Shown in pieces: positions 32,948 through 42,639 of a DNA stretch of 64,000 nt. The position numbers and the translations under genes are program-made. The stretch lies in the NCBI GenBank assembly GCA_003427395.1, contig BFEA01000533.1, positions 822,423-886,422 of the forward strand. The letters run 5' to 3'. Within the stretch, counting starts at the first letter, position 1, and every line of letters starts with the position of its first letter. The notes under the pieces are model-generated. The model was not told where the DNA came from, ran no database searches, and worked only from the letters and a program-made list of their open reading frames with translations. Source of the stretch: Chara braunii (Eukaryota > Streptophyta > Charophyceae > Charales > Characeae).

Positions 32948-33982
32948 ATGTGCACGTGGTGTGTAGGGTGCGTAATGGAGGCGACCTTCTCGACACCACG
33001 AATCATGGAGTCGATGTTCTTGACACCACAGACCATGAGTCCCGAGACGCACATTCGCTTGGCAGAACCATTTCGTCCTTGCGCGATATCCGTGTGGTAT
33101 TTTAACGATGTGACTACGATCCACGGAGCGACCGCAGAGGACTTCGACGAGGACCCCTGGATGACCATCGTCCCGTGCATGGGACTGCATATTGACGAGT
33201 GGTGCGATGGGAATTGGGCCACGATGGAGAGTCGTTGTCCATGGGCAAGCCAGTACAAGTTCGCCAACATGTTGGAGTTCAGAAACCTTATCCTGGTGTA
33301 TGACGCTGTCCTCGGACACAAGTTCCTGAACCATATGCGCAGAGCACTTGGCTGCATTAGCCGCCATTTCAGCCGCCTCGAGTGCCACTACGTCAGGTCA
33401 TCGCCACGAACTTGGGGAGGCTCGAGGAAACAAGAGTTGGTGGACTGCGCTCGTCACTGCTCGTTCCTGGGGCAGTACCCACTCCGGTGCCCCGGGAATT
33501 CTCCACAAGCTGTGTCATAGTGTTGTGTGCAATTGACTGTGTCGGGGACTGATTATGCCAGAGTTCTATGTATCGCTGCTTCGAACAAGAGCAGGAACCT
33601 CGTCGATGCAGTTGTGCTTGTGTCACGGAACGAGGTGGTGATTGAGGGGTCCAAATTCGTGCGGACGTGTGGGCCTGTACGTGTAAATGGGTGGCGCGAT
33701 TTGGTGATAGTAGGGCGGGTCCAAAACTTTTCGTTGCATCGTGAGGTCGAGGAGAAAGTGTCCGACATACGGGACTGTATAGGGAATTCCTTAGCACGAC
33801 TGGGAGTGTTTGTTAGGATGAAAAACATGTCCATCTTTTCGGAGAGGGCATCGGTAGACGAACCGCAGATCCACTTATACGGATCATCAATGAATGCTTT
33901 GTATGGCTTCGGTTCACGACGTCATCCCAAGGGAACCCCGAATGTCGTCTCGTCTGAACTGGTAGTCAGACCTGGTGTTTAA
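32948..33982 (+). pseudogene. unknown protein family U, copy 2 (one in-frame stop)
   Basis: One plus-strand frame runs from 32948 to 33982 with a single TAG at 33518-33520. It parallels 19938-19035. DEDPWMTIVPCMGLHIDEWC matches the first piece of copy 1. RTWGGSRKQELVDCA matches the second. After the stop, DYARVLCIAASNKS, NLVDAVVLVSR, IRDCIGNSLAR and YGSSMNALYGF match the third. About 340 residues in all; the first ATG at 32948 is only a convention. Both copies are broken near the same spot, between the QELxDCA segment and the RVLC segment. That may mean an unrecognised intron or chance. The function is unknown. Confidence 0.65.
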
Positions 33983-34465
33983 GGGAAAAGTAGGGAGAGG
34001 TATGAGATGTCGTTTTGCTGCCTACAATATTAGATGTGTAGCAGTGGAGGGAGGTGTGAGAGGCAACAGTTGCTAGTAGACGCTACACCGCGTGCTTGTC
34101 GTGCAAATCCCGGATATTCGATCATTTCAACAACTGCCGAAAATCATGTTGGAGGTCTATCTCTTACGCCGTCTCCTTCCATGTCGCGCCCCGGCGAAGT
34201 TCAGATCCCGGCGAACTTCGCGTTTTGGGATGTGCGTTGGTTTGTCTTCCGTAGTGCTGGCGTCGGGCGGACCGCAAGAACCGTCGGGCACCACAAGCAC
34301 GGTCTTGCTTGAGGCCGCGGCCTTCGAAAAGTTTGAACGACCAATTACACCCGCTGACGTTCACGATCTGAGACCGCCGCCAACCGAACTTCATCAACAC
34401 TATCCGTGTTCGGTTGTCGCCCGACCACCATTGACATGTGCCAAACAGGCGATCATTGTCGTTGT

Positions 34466-34535
34466 GAAATGCCAAAAGCACTCTTAGGGATCCCAGTCGC
34501 GAAATGCCAAAAGCACTCTTAGGGATCCCAGGTTC
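34466..34535 (+). repeat. 35-bp tandem duplication
   Basis: GAAATGCCAAAAGCACTCTT followed by AGGGATCCCAG starts at 34466 and again at 34501, identical over 31 bases. Confidence 0.95.
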
Positions 34536-36139
34536 GAATGAGCGCAGGGTTGCGCGAGCTTCACGTTTACTGAAACCCGTTAGATATCCCGGTTTGCGGG
34601 CCCTCTTGTTGCATCTGGTTATGTTTTGAGCATAGACGGACTCAATGACTACTGCCATCAAAACCTGTGGTCAGCTATGAGACCCAGGGTTCTCCCACCA
34701 TAACCTTGTTCGGACCCCAACTTCCGTCCAAGCTCAAACGTAATCCAGTGTTTATCTCTGTGTATCTTTCTCGCGGCGTCCTGAAGTTCGGATCCAGGCG
34801 AACTTCCTGTGACGCCTGTCTATTGGACAGCCACTGGTCTTCCAGATCCCCCGTGGATTGCGACAACAGCTCCTCTCCGCCCTGTTCCGCACGTGTCGTT
34901 CTGTCCCGCCAGGGACCCATACAATGTTGTCACGACTGATGCGCATATCAGAAGAAGTTCGGATTTCGGCGAACTTGTCCTTCTCAACCGGCCTCTCATT
35001 TCTGTGTGGCATTTCCAGGTCGCGGTTGAGTGCATGGACCGTGTGTCTCTGACGCCGTCTCTGCCTGTCGCATCGTCCAGAAGTTCGGATCCCGGCGAAC
35101 TTCATTTTTCGGGAGGTGCGTTGGTTTGTCTTCGGACATGCCCGTCCGGTGGTTCGCACAACCCGCCCGACGACCGGGAGAGTCCATCTCCGACTTCTGG
35201 TTTTGATCAAATACAGTTGCGGAGTATGTTCGCTCGAGCCCGATTCTGGAACGCCGGCTACATGGGCTGACTGTTTCTCTCTTTCTGTCGCACCGTTCTT
35301 TAGTCGGGACCCTGGCGGACTTCACGTGCTAACCTGTCCGAGTTTCGAGTACTAAGCGGAGGACACCGCCACGTCCAACGCGAGCTTCGCACATGACCTC
35401 CCGTTCATTCCCCATGTGGTCGGCATCTGTATTTCGAAAATACCGATGTGGTTGTCGCCCGGCCGCATGACGTGTGTCCATTATTGAAGATTGATCTCGT
35501 TGCAGGTAAGGGGTCATTAAAGGTCTTCACGTCCAAAGTTCGCCGGAATCCGAACTTCAAGGTTCCGGAACTGTTCGCCGCAATGTTTGCCGCCCGTTGT
35601 CGGGACTGGTGGGTCCCGAATGACTTCCCATCACTCGAGAGATTAAATACGGACAATTTGTGCACAATAGAGAAATCATCAGTGAGAAAGCAGGAGAGAG
35701 AAAAGACAAAGGATTAGGCCGCAGAAGGGAGAGATGCCCTGAGGAGAGAACCACAGGACGAAAGAACTAGCGACGACAAGCAAGCGAGGGCAAGAACAGG
35801 GACACATAGAACATAGCAGGAGACCGGGAGGGTCATCGAAATGCAATAATGCTAAGGCCAAAGGACCCTTTTTACTCGCAATTGCAGCGCGACAGCAATA
35901 AGGGAATGAGGAAGTCAAGAGATGGGCGGCCCAGAGGCCGCGGGAAGTCAGGAAATGAGGGACTAACATGAAGGCCAACTACGGGAGACTGGAGACAGAG
36001 GCCCACGACCAAAAGAGATCGGCACGCACAAGGCGCAAGGAAAGACTAAGGAGAGGGATCGCTATGGGGCGACAAGACGCCCAAGGGGCATGGGACATCT
36101 CAGGGAAAGGCACCCGGAGCCACGTGGGAGTAAGTAAAA

Positions 36140-36300
36140 ATAATGGCGTTTGGGACGAAAAGTGTCGAGGATCACCGGCGGGACTAAGTGTCGGGGATCG
36201 CCGACGTGACTAAGTGTCGGGGGCCACCGGCAGGACTAAGTGTCGGGGACCACCGACGGGACTAAGTGTCGGGGAACACCAATGGGACAAGTGGCGGGGA
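36140..36300 (+). repeat. 24-bp tandem repeat in LTR
   Basis: Units of ACTAAGTGTCGGGGACCACC plus GACGGG occur about five times. A matching array lies at 61935-62065 in the other LTR. Confidence 0.9.
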
Positions 36301-37010
36301 CATGTGAAAGTCCCAAGAAGAAACGGCAACACAGCATGAGGGAAAAATAATAAATGCAAGGTGCAACGTCAAGATCGACATCTTGACGGCCAAGAATATT
36401 AGCACCACTAGTCAAAGTACTAGTGGTGATAAACGGGAAGGCCAAAAGGAAAATGAAAGTAAAGAAAACTGAAGTGGGAGGCATGGGAGCAACCCGAAAA
36501 ATCTCGGATCAGCCTCTCTCAAAAAAATAGAGTCAAATAAGACCCCATGTGAAAAATAGCCCTCCGGGAGAAAATCGGAGTACAAGGGACTATTGTGGGA
36601 GAAATGTAGGAGTAAAAGGAGGCTCCCATGGGCATGGGAAGGGCATTATTGCAGTCCGAGACATAACGGACTGCACTATGGGCATAGGAAGGGCCAAAAC
36701 TAAGAAGAAGAGGCTACAAAAGGGCCTTAACGGCCACTTGACACTTGACATGCTAGAAAAAAGAGAAAAAAAAAAAAAAAAATGGAGGAGAATAAGACAA
36801 AAAGAGTGAAAGGGAGTGAGTGAGTTGGCCGTCAGTAGGGACTGCCATAGATAGGGATTGGCAAGTCCCTACTGTCCAAGAAATGAGGAGAAAAGAAAAT
36901 AAAAGAAAATAAAAGAAAAAGATAAAAAAAACTTAACGGTAAAAAACGGTCACTTGGGGAGATTCATCCGTACCCAGATTCATTCTGGAATATGACGGTT
37001 ACAAAGGACT

Positions 37011-37053
37011 TTGATTTTCTTTGATTTTTGCAGAGAAAATCAAAGAAAATCAA
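37011..37053. repeat. perfect 18-bp-arm hairpin in LTR
   Basis: TTGATTTTCTTTGATTTT (37011-37028) pairs with AAAATCAAAGAAAATCAA (37036-37053) over a 7-base loop. The same hairpin is unchanged at 62796-62838. Confidence 0.9.
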
Positions 37054-39060
37054 GGTCTTTTGCAACCGGAATAAAACGGAATACATGCATGAGGAGAAAC
37101 ACATGTTTTAGGTGCATCCGAAGCCAAAATCAAGTCGGATGCACTTGGGAATTAGTTATTTGTTTTTCTTTTGAGTAGAGGCTAGTTGTGGGGCATTGGG
37201 GCTAAGGAATTGATCCCCATTGCAGTGCGAGTTGCAACGGACTGCATGGGGGAGAGAAAACACATGTTCTAGGTGCATCCGGAGTCAATATTGAGTCCGG
37301 ATGCACTAGAAAATTTAACGCTTTATTTCTTTTTAACATGGGGCATGTTGTGGGGTTGTGGGTATAGAAAACAACCATAACTGCAGTCCGAGAAATTACG
37401 GACTGCATGGGGATGCCAAGGCCAAAGGGGAATGGGCTACAGCAAACCCAGAAGGCTAGAAAGAAGCAATTTCGGCAAGGGGGCAAGTAAAGACGGTAAA
37501 CGGCAACCACGGCCTAGAAAAATCGGCACACATGTAGAAATGATGGGACCACCAAGGGCAATGGGCCCCAAAAAAATAAAAATGGGACGTCATACGGAAT
37601 GTTGCCGAGGACCAAATGGGTCCAAATAATAAAAAAATGGAAAACGGGACACGCGTCGGCGGGACCGCCGGCGGGACAAACAAATATAGCTAACATGTAG
37701 GAAAATGGCGGGGACTTGGGATGTTCCAAAGGAACCATGAGCAAACACAAGGAGTAGTTGTGCAAGCAAACGACACCATAAAGATCGAGGATTTAGACGG
37801 TGGAAAAGATTAGCACCAATAGTGCAAGTGAGAGCAATTGGGAGAGCCATGGGAGAGAGAAAAGTGAAATAAGGATGTTGGGAAGGCTGCCCAGCAGTCC
37901 GGGATATCTCGGACTAGCAAGGCATAAGAAAATAGAGCCTTGCGGGGCTCAACATGAGAAAAAGGTTGCCCTTAAGAAATTGGAACAAAAGGGGCTCAAA
38001 ATTGGGCAAACGAGAGCAAAATGGAGGCCCCTAGGAGCATGGGGGTGCCATTATTGGAATCCGAGATGTAATGGTCATGTAACAGCCATGAACCTGGCCT
38101 TGAATCAGGCCCTAGGGCCTAGAAAGAGGGTGCACAAAAGTTTGACACTTGTCACAACAGAAATAAAAAAAGAAGAAAGAAAAACAAGAGAAAAAGGAGG
38201 GAGAATGAGACAAAAAGGGAGAAAAGAGTGGAGGAGAGTGTGCCGGTCTATTGGGACCTGCACAGTAGGGACTAGCAGGTCCCAACAGTGACCTCATCCC
38301 TCCTAGAATGAGGGAGGGGAATCCGGATTGCAGAGATATGACCCTTAGGGCCATATATCAATAAAATCTGAATTAAAAAGCTGAAAATGAGAGAAAATGC
38401 AAAAAGGAAGTGACCGGTTTTCTTTTGGGTCATGGATCTGAGATCAGATCTCATGGTAGAGTGGAACTAGCCGTTTTTTGTGGGCCAGCTCAAAACGGCT
38501 AGCTCCGGAATGAGGTGGCAGCCCAAAATGGAAAGAAACAAAAGAGGGAAAAGGACAAAACAGTGCATTTGAACCAAAAAGAGAGCCAGCTGCACAAAAA
38601 ATTAAAAAACTGGACTTAGGGGCTCAAAATTGAAGCAAGGGCTACTAGGGGGTAGCTCGGATTATTGCTGACCTTGAATCTCAGTCAGATCCAAGGCTGA
38701 AAATGTACCGCCATATGGAAAAATGTTCTCGCCTACTTAAAAGAGGCCGAAACTTGAAAAATTTAAGGCATTTTTCTTTCAAGAAAAAATGTCCCTTGGG
38801 CACTAGGACCCAAAGGAGCAGCATTTGTGAGGCAAAAAGGAGGCCGGAGTAGGCCAAGAGGCAGTCCGAGTTGGTACCAACCAGTCGGACTGCATGTACT
38901 TGGCCAAAATGAGGTCCAGGTACCTCCAGGAAGGCCTAGTAAGGGAATTTTGCCTTGGGGGTACCTCGGTTCACCTCAAGGCTCATGGGGAGGCTCATGG
39001 GCTGGACGGACTGCTGGTTTCAGCCTACATAAACTGAGGATGCAGTCCGCCACTCTCACA

Positions 39061-39475
39061 TTTGCATGAGGGGTGCCCATGATGCCCAAGTGAGCTCACA
39101 GAAGCATCTTTGCACTTGGAGTGAGGAGGGAGGAACCCATGTTAGTGGGAGAGCTTAGAGGAGACCAGGAGGTAGTGGAGAGGACTCTAGAGGATAGTGA
39201 TGGTGGGAGAGACACTTGGGAGGTAGTCCGCCATATCCCTCTTGGGTGTAGGAGAGAAGGAGAGGCTAGAGGAGCCCCATTAGCCCTCCTAGAGGGGAGG
39301 ACTTCATGTTCATAGCTGGGGGAGCTTGCCATAGCCTGAGAGAAAGCATGGGAGGAGGAGAGAAAGGCTTGGACGAGAAGGAAGCCATAGCCAAGAGGAG
39401 ATTGTGCAAAGAGAGGACGCTTCATCAAGAGAACACCAACATCAAGGAATCAACAAGGTGAGAGGAAGGAAAAGA
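39061..39475. other. leader or LTR remainder, no supported gene
   Basis: GAGG-rich sequence with no recognised product. AACAAGGTGAGAGG near 39454 is a good splice-donor match followed by pyrimidine-rich DNA. Confidence 0.4.
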
Positions 39476-39492
39476 CTTTTTCACCTCCATCT

Positions 39493-39525
<33 letters not shown>

Positions 39526-39722
39526 CCTTTTTCCTCTCCTCCTTCTTCTTCTTCTTTCTCCCCACTCCCTCCTTCTTCCTTCTCTTCTCTCCCCTCTTCA
39601 TCTCCTCCTTCCTCCTCTTCACTTCCATTCTCTTTGTCTTCCTCTCCCTCTTCTCTATCTCTATCTCCCTCATTTATCTGCCCTTTTCCTCCATCTTCTC
39701 TTACTTCACCTTCTCTCTTCCA
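39476..39722. repeat. CT/CTT-rich low-complexity tract
   Basis: A pyrimidine-only stretch of about 245 bases on the plus strand with few exceptions. Leucine-rich and lysine/glutamate-rich open frames here are artefacts. Confidence 0.9.
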
Positions 39723-39754
39723 AAGGTTACTCAAACTCTTCTCTTTCTTTTATA

Positions 39755-40120
39755 CACTAGTAGGTAGTACTCCGATTCTTTCCTAGATGCTTCTTGATGA
39801 AATCTTGGTGATTTGGGCTTTCCAAACTTGTAATTTTCACACTCACACTAGTAGGTAGTGTAGCGCTTCACACATGGATGCTTCTTAATGCAATCTTGGT
39901 GATTTGGGCTCTCCAATCTTGTGATTTTCACACTCACACTAGTAGGTAGTGTAGCGCTTCACATATGGATGCTACTTGATGATACATTGGTGGTTTGGGC
40001 TCTTCAAACTTTTGTTTTTCACACTCACACAAGTAGGTAGTACAACGCTTCTTTCATAGATGGCCTTTGATCCAACTCTGATGATCTTGCCTACTTAGAC
40101 TCTTGTTTTCATTTATGTAA
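39755..40120 (+). repeat. tandem repeat with unit near 110 bp (3-4 copies)
   Basis: CTTGGTGATTTGGGCT and TTTTCACACTCACAC..AGTAGGTAGT recur near 39800, 39890 and 39985. Confidence 0.85.
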
Positions 40121-41150
40121 TAGCATGTGATGTTCCGGATGATCTTCCCTTCACATGCATGTGCTTTTCCATTAGTCTAGCATCTCTTGGTCATGTTCCT
40201 ACTTGGTGTGATGTTCCGAATGATTTTCCCTTCATATGCATGTGCTTTTCCATTAGTCTAGTCACTCCTTGTCATGTTCCTACTTGGTGTGATGTTCCGA
40301 ATGATCTTCCCTTCATATGCATGTGTTTTTCCATTACTTAAGTCACTCGTTGTCATGTTCCTACTTGGTGTTATGTTCCGGATGATCTTCCCTCTATGTG
40401 CGTGTGCTTTCCATCTAGTCTAGCATCTCTTTGTCTTGTTCCTACTTGGTGTGATGTTCCGGATGAACTTCTCTTCATATGCATGTGTCTTCTATCTAGT
40501 CTAGCATCTCTTTGTCCCGTAGTTGGTGTGATGTTCCGGATGATCTTCCCTTCATATGCATGTGTTTTTCCATTAGTCTAGTCACTCCTTGTCATGTTCC
40601 TACTTGGTGTGACGTTCCGGATGATTTTCCCTTCATATGCATGTGCTTTTCCATTAATCTAGCCACTCCTTATCATGTTCCTACTTGGTGTGATGTTCCG
40701 GATGATCTTCCCTTCATATGCATGTGCCTTCCATCTAGTCTAGCATCTCTTTGTCATGTTTCTACTTGGTGTGATGTTCCGGATGATCTTCCCTTCATAT
40801 GTATGTGCCTTTCCATTAGTCTAGTCACTCCTTGTCATGTTCTTACTTGGTGTGGTGTCCCGGATGATCTTCCCTCAATGTGCATGTGCTTTCCATCTAG
40901 TCTAGCATCTCTTTGTCTTGTACCTACTCGGTGTGATGTTCCGGATGAACTTCCCTTCATATGCATGTGCCTTCCATCTAGTCTAGCATCTCTTTGTCAT
41001 ACTCTTATTTGGTGTGATGTTCCGAATGATCTTCCCTTTATATGCAAGTGTTTTACTATTAGTCTAGCCACTCCTTGTCATGGTCCTACTTGGTGTGATG
41101 TTCCGGATGATCTTCCCTTCATATACATGTCCTCTCCACTAGTCTAGTCT
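40120..41150 (+). repeat. 81-bp tandem repeat (about 12 copies)
   Basis: The unit runs GATGTTCCGGATGATCTTCC..CATATGCATGTGC..AGTCTAG..CTTGTCATGTTCCTACTTGGTGT. Because 81 is a multiple of three, a frame stays open from 40512 to 41147. It encodes a 27-residue Cys-rich repeat (DVPDDLPFICMCFSISL and so on). I treat this as a repeat rather than a gene. Confidence 0.9.
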
Positions 41151-41950
41151 CTCATTGTCAAGTTAATGTTCTGGATCTTTGCTTTGTTGATCTCTACTCA
41201 TTGTGCATGTGCTTTCCACTAGTCTAACCTCTAGTCGTCAAGTTCATGTTCCGGATCTCTACTTTGTTGATCTCTTCTTCTTCTACATGTGTTTTCCACT
41301 AGTCTAGTCTCGCATTGTCAAGTTCATAATCCGAATTTTTTACCTTGTTGATCTTTTGTCCTTTGTGCGTGTGCTTCCACTAGTCTAACCTCTCATTGTC
41401 AAGTTCATGTTCCGGATCTCTACTTTGTTGATCTCGTCTTCTTGTACATGTGCTTTCCACTAGTCTAGTCTCTAATTGTCAAGGTCATGTTCCGGATCTT
41501 TACCTTGTTGATCTCTACTCATTGTGCATGTGCTTCCACTAGTCTAGTCTCCCATTGTCAAGTTCATGTTTCGGATCATTGCTTAGTTAGTCTCTTCTCC
41601 TTGTGCATGTACTTTCTACTAGTCTAGTCTCTTATTGTCAAGTTTATGTTTGATGTGGTATTCCGGCTCCTCACCTTGTTGATCACTTTTCCTTGTGCAT
41701 GTGCTTCCACTAGTCTAGCCTCTCTTTGTCAAAGTTCATGTTTCGGATCTTTACTTAGTTAGTCTCTTCTCTTTGTGCATGTGTTTTCCGCTAGTCTAGT
41801 CTCTCATTGTCAATTTCATGTTTGATGAGATGCTCCGGACCTTTTTTTTAGTTGGTCTCTTCTCTTTGTGTATGTACTTCCATTAGTCTAGCCACTTTTT
41901 GTCAAGACCATGATCCAGATCTCTACTTAGTTAGTTTCTCCTCTTTGTGC
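41151..41950 (+). repeat. related tandem repeat, unit near 95 bp
   Basis: Diverged units with GTGCATGTGCTTTCCACTAG, TCTAGTCTC..TTGTCAAGTTCATGTTCCGG and TTGTTGATCTC recur eight or nine times up to the gap. Confidence 0.85.
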
Positions 41951-42577
41951 NNNNNNNNNNNNNNNNNNNNNNNNNNNNNNNNNNNNNNNNNNNNNNNNNN
42001 NNNNNNNNNNNNNNNNNNNNNNNNNNNNNNNNNNNNNNNNNNNNNNNNNNNNNNNNNNNNNNNNNNNNNNNNNNNNNNNNNNNNNNNNNNNNNNNNNNNN
42101 NNNNNNNNNNNNNNNNNNNNNNNNNNNNNNNNNNNNNNNNNNNNNNNNNNNNNNNNNNNNNNNNNNNNNNNNNNNNNNNNNNNNNNNNNNNNNNNNNNNN
42201 NNNNNNNNNNNNNNNNNNNNNNNNNNNNNNNNNNNNNNNNNNNNNNNNNNNNNNNNNNNNNNNNNNNNNNNNNNNNNNNNNNNNNNNNNNNNNNNNNNNN
42301 NNNNNNNNNNNNNNNNNNNNNNNNNNNNNNNNNNNNNNNNNNNNNNNNNNNNNNNNNNNNNNNNNNNNNNNNNNNNNNNNNNNNNNNNNNNNNNNNNNNN
42401 NNNNNNNNNNNNNNNNNNNNNNNNNNNNNNNNNNNNNNNNNNNNNNNNNNNNNNNNNNNNNNNNNNNNNNNNNNNNNNNNNNNNNNNNNNNNNNNNNNNN
42501 NNNNNNNNNNNNNNNNNNNNNNNNNNNNNNNNNNNNNNNNNNNNNNNNNNNNNNNNNNNNNNNNNNNNNNNNNNNNN
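41951..42577. other. assembly gap (627 N)
   Basis: Run of N between tandem repeats and a (CT)n tract. Confidence 0.99.

Positions 42578-42636
<59 letters not shown>
42578..42636. repeat. (CT)n microsatellite
   Basis: Uninterrupted CT from the gap to 42636. Confidence 0.95.

Positions 42637-42639
<3 letters not shown>

Larger units (their letters stand above)
31875..35557. repeat. dispersed 22-bp near-palindrome, right cluster (about 17 copies)
   Basis: Same unit as at 23661-27160. Clear copies: forward 31964-31986, 32198-32220, 32506-32528 and 35536-35557; reversed 31875-31896, 32047-32068, 32249-32270, 34197-34218, 34784-34805, 34955-34976 and 35081-35102. Weaker copies are near 32158, 32349, 32465, 32557, 32660, 32741 and 35303. 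The last good copy ends only 40 bases before the giant element's LTR. Confidence 0.85.
35598..39060 (+). mobile_element. 5' LTR of the giant element (copy B; end uncertain)
   Basis: Collinear with 61373-64000 (copy C) for its first 2.6 kb and with 1-1155 (copy A) for its later part. It contains a 24-bp tandem (see 36140-36300) and many hairpins of the CAGTCCG..CGGACTG type (36655, 37385, 37892). It also has an 18-bp-arm hairpin at 37011-37053 and hairpins at 37112-37144 and 37273-37306. CTACATAAA at 39025-39033 is a weak TATA candidate. Where the LTR stops is not visible because copy C is cut by the window end. Confidence 0.65.

Noticed and set aside
39404-39760. Leucine-rich frame that could look like a membrane protein
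   Set aside because: A pyrimidine-only tract encodes Leu/Ser/Pro in any frame; the opposite strand gives Lys/Glu runs.
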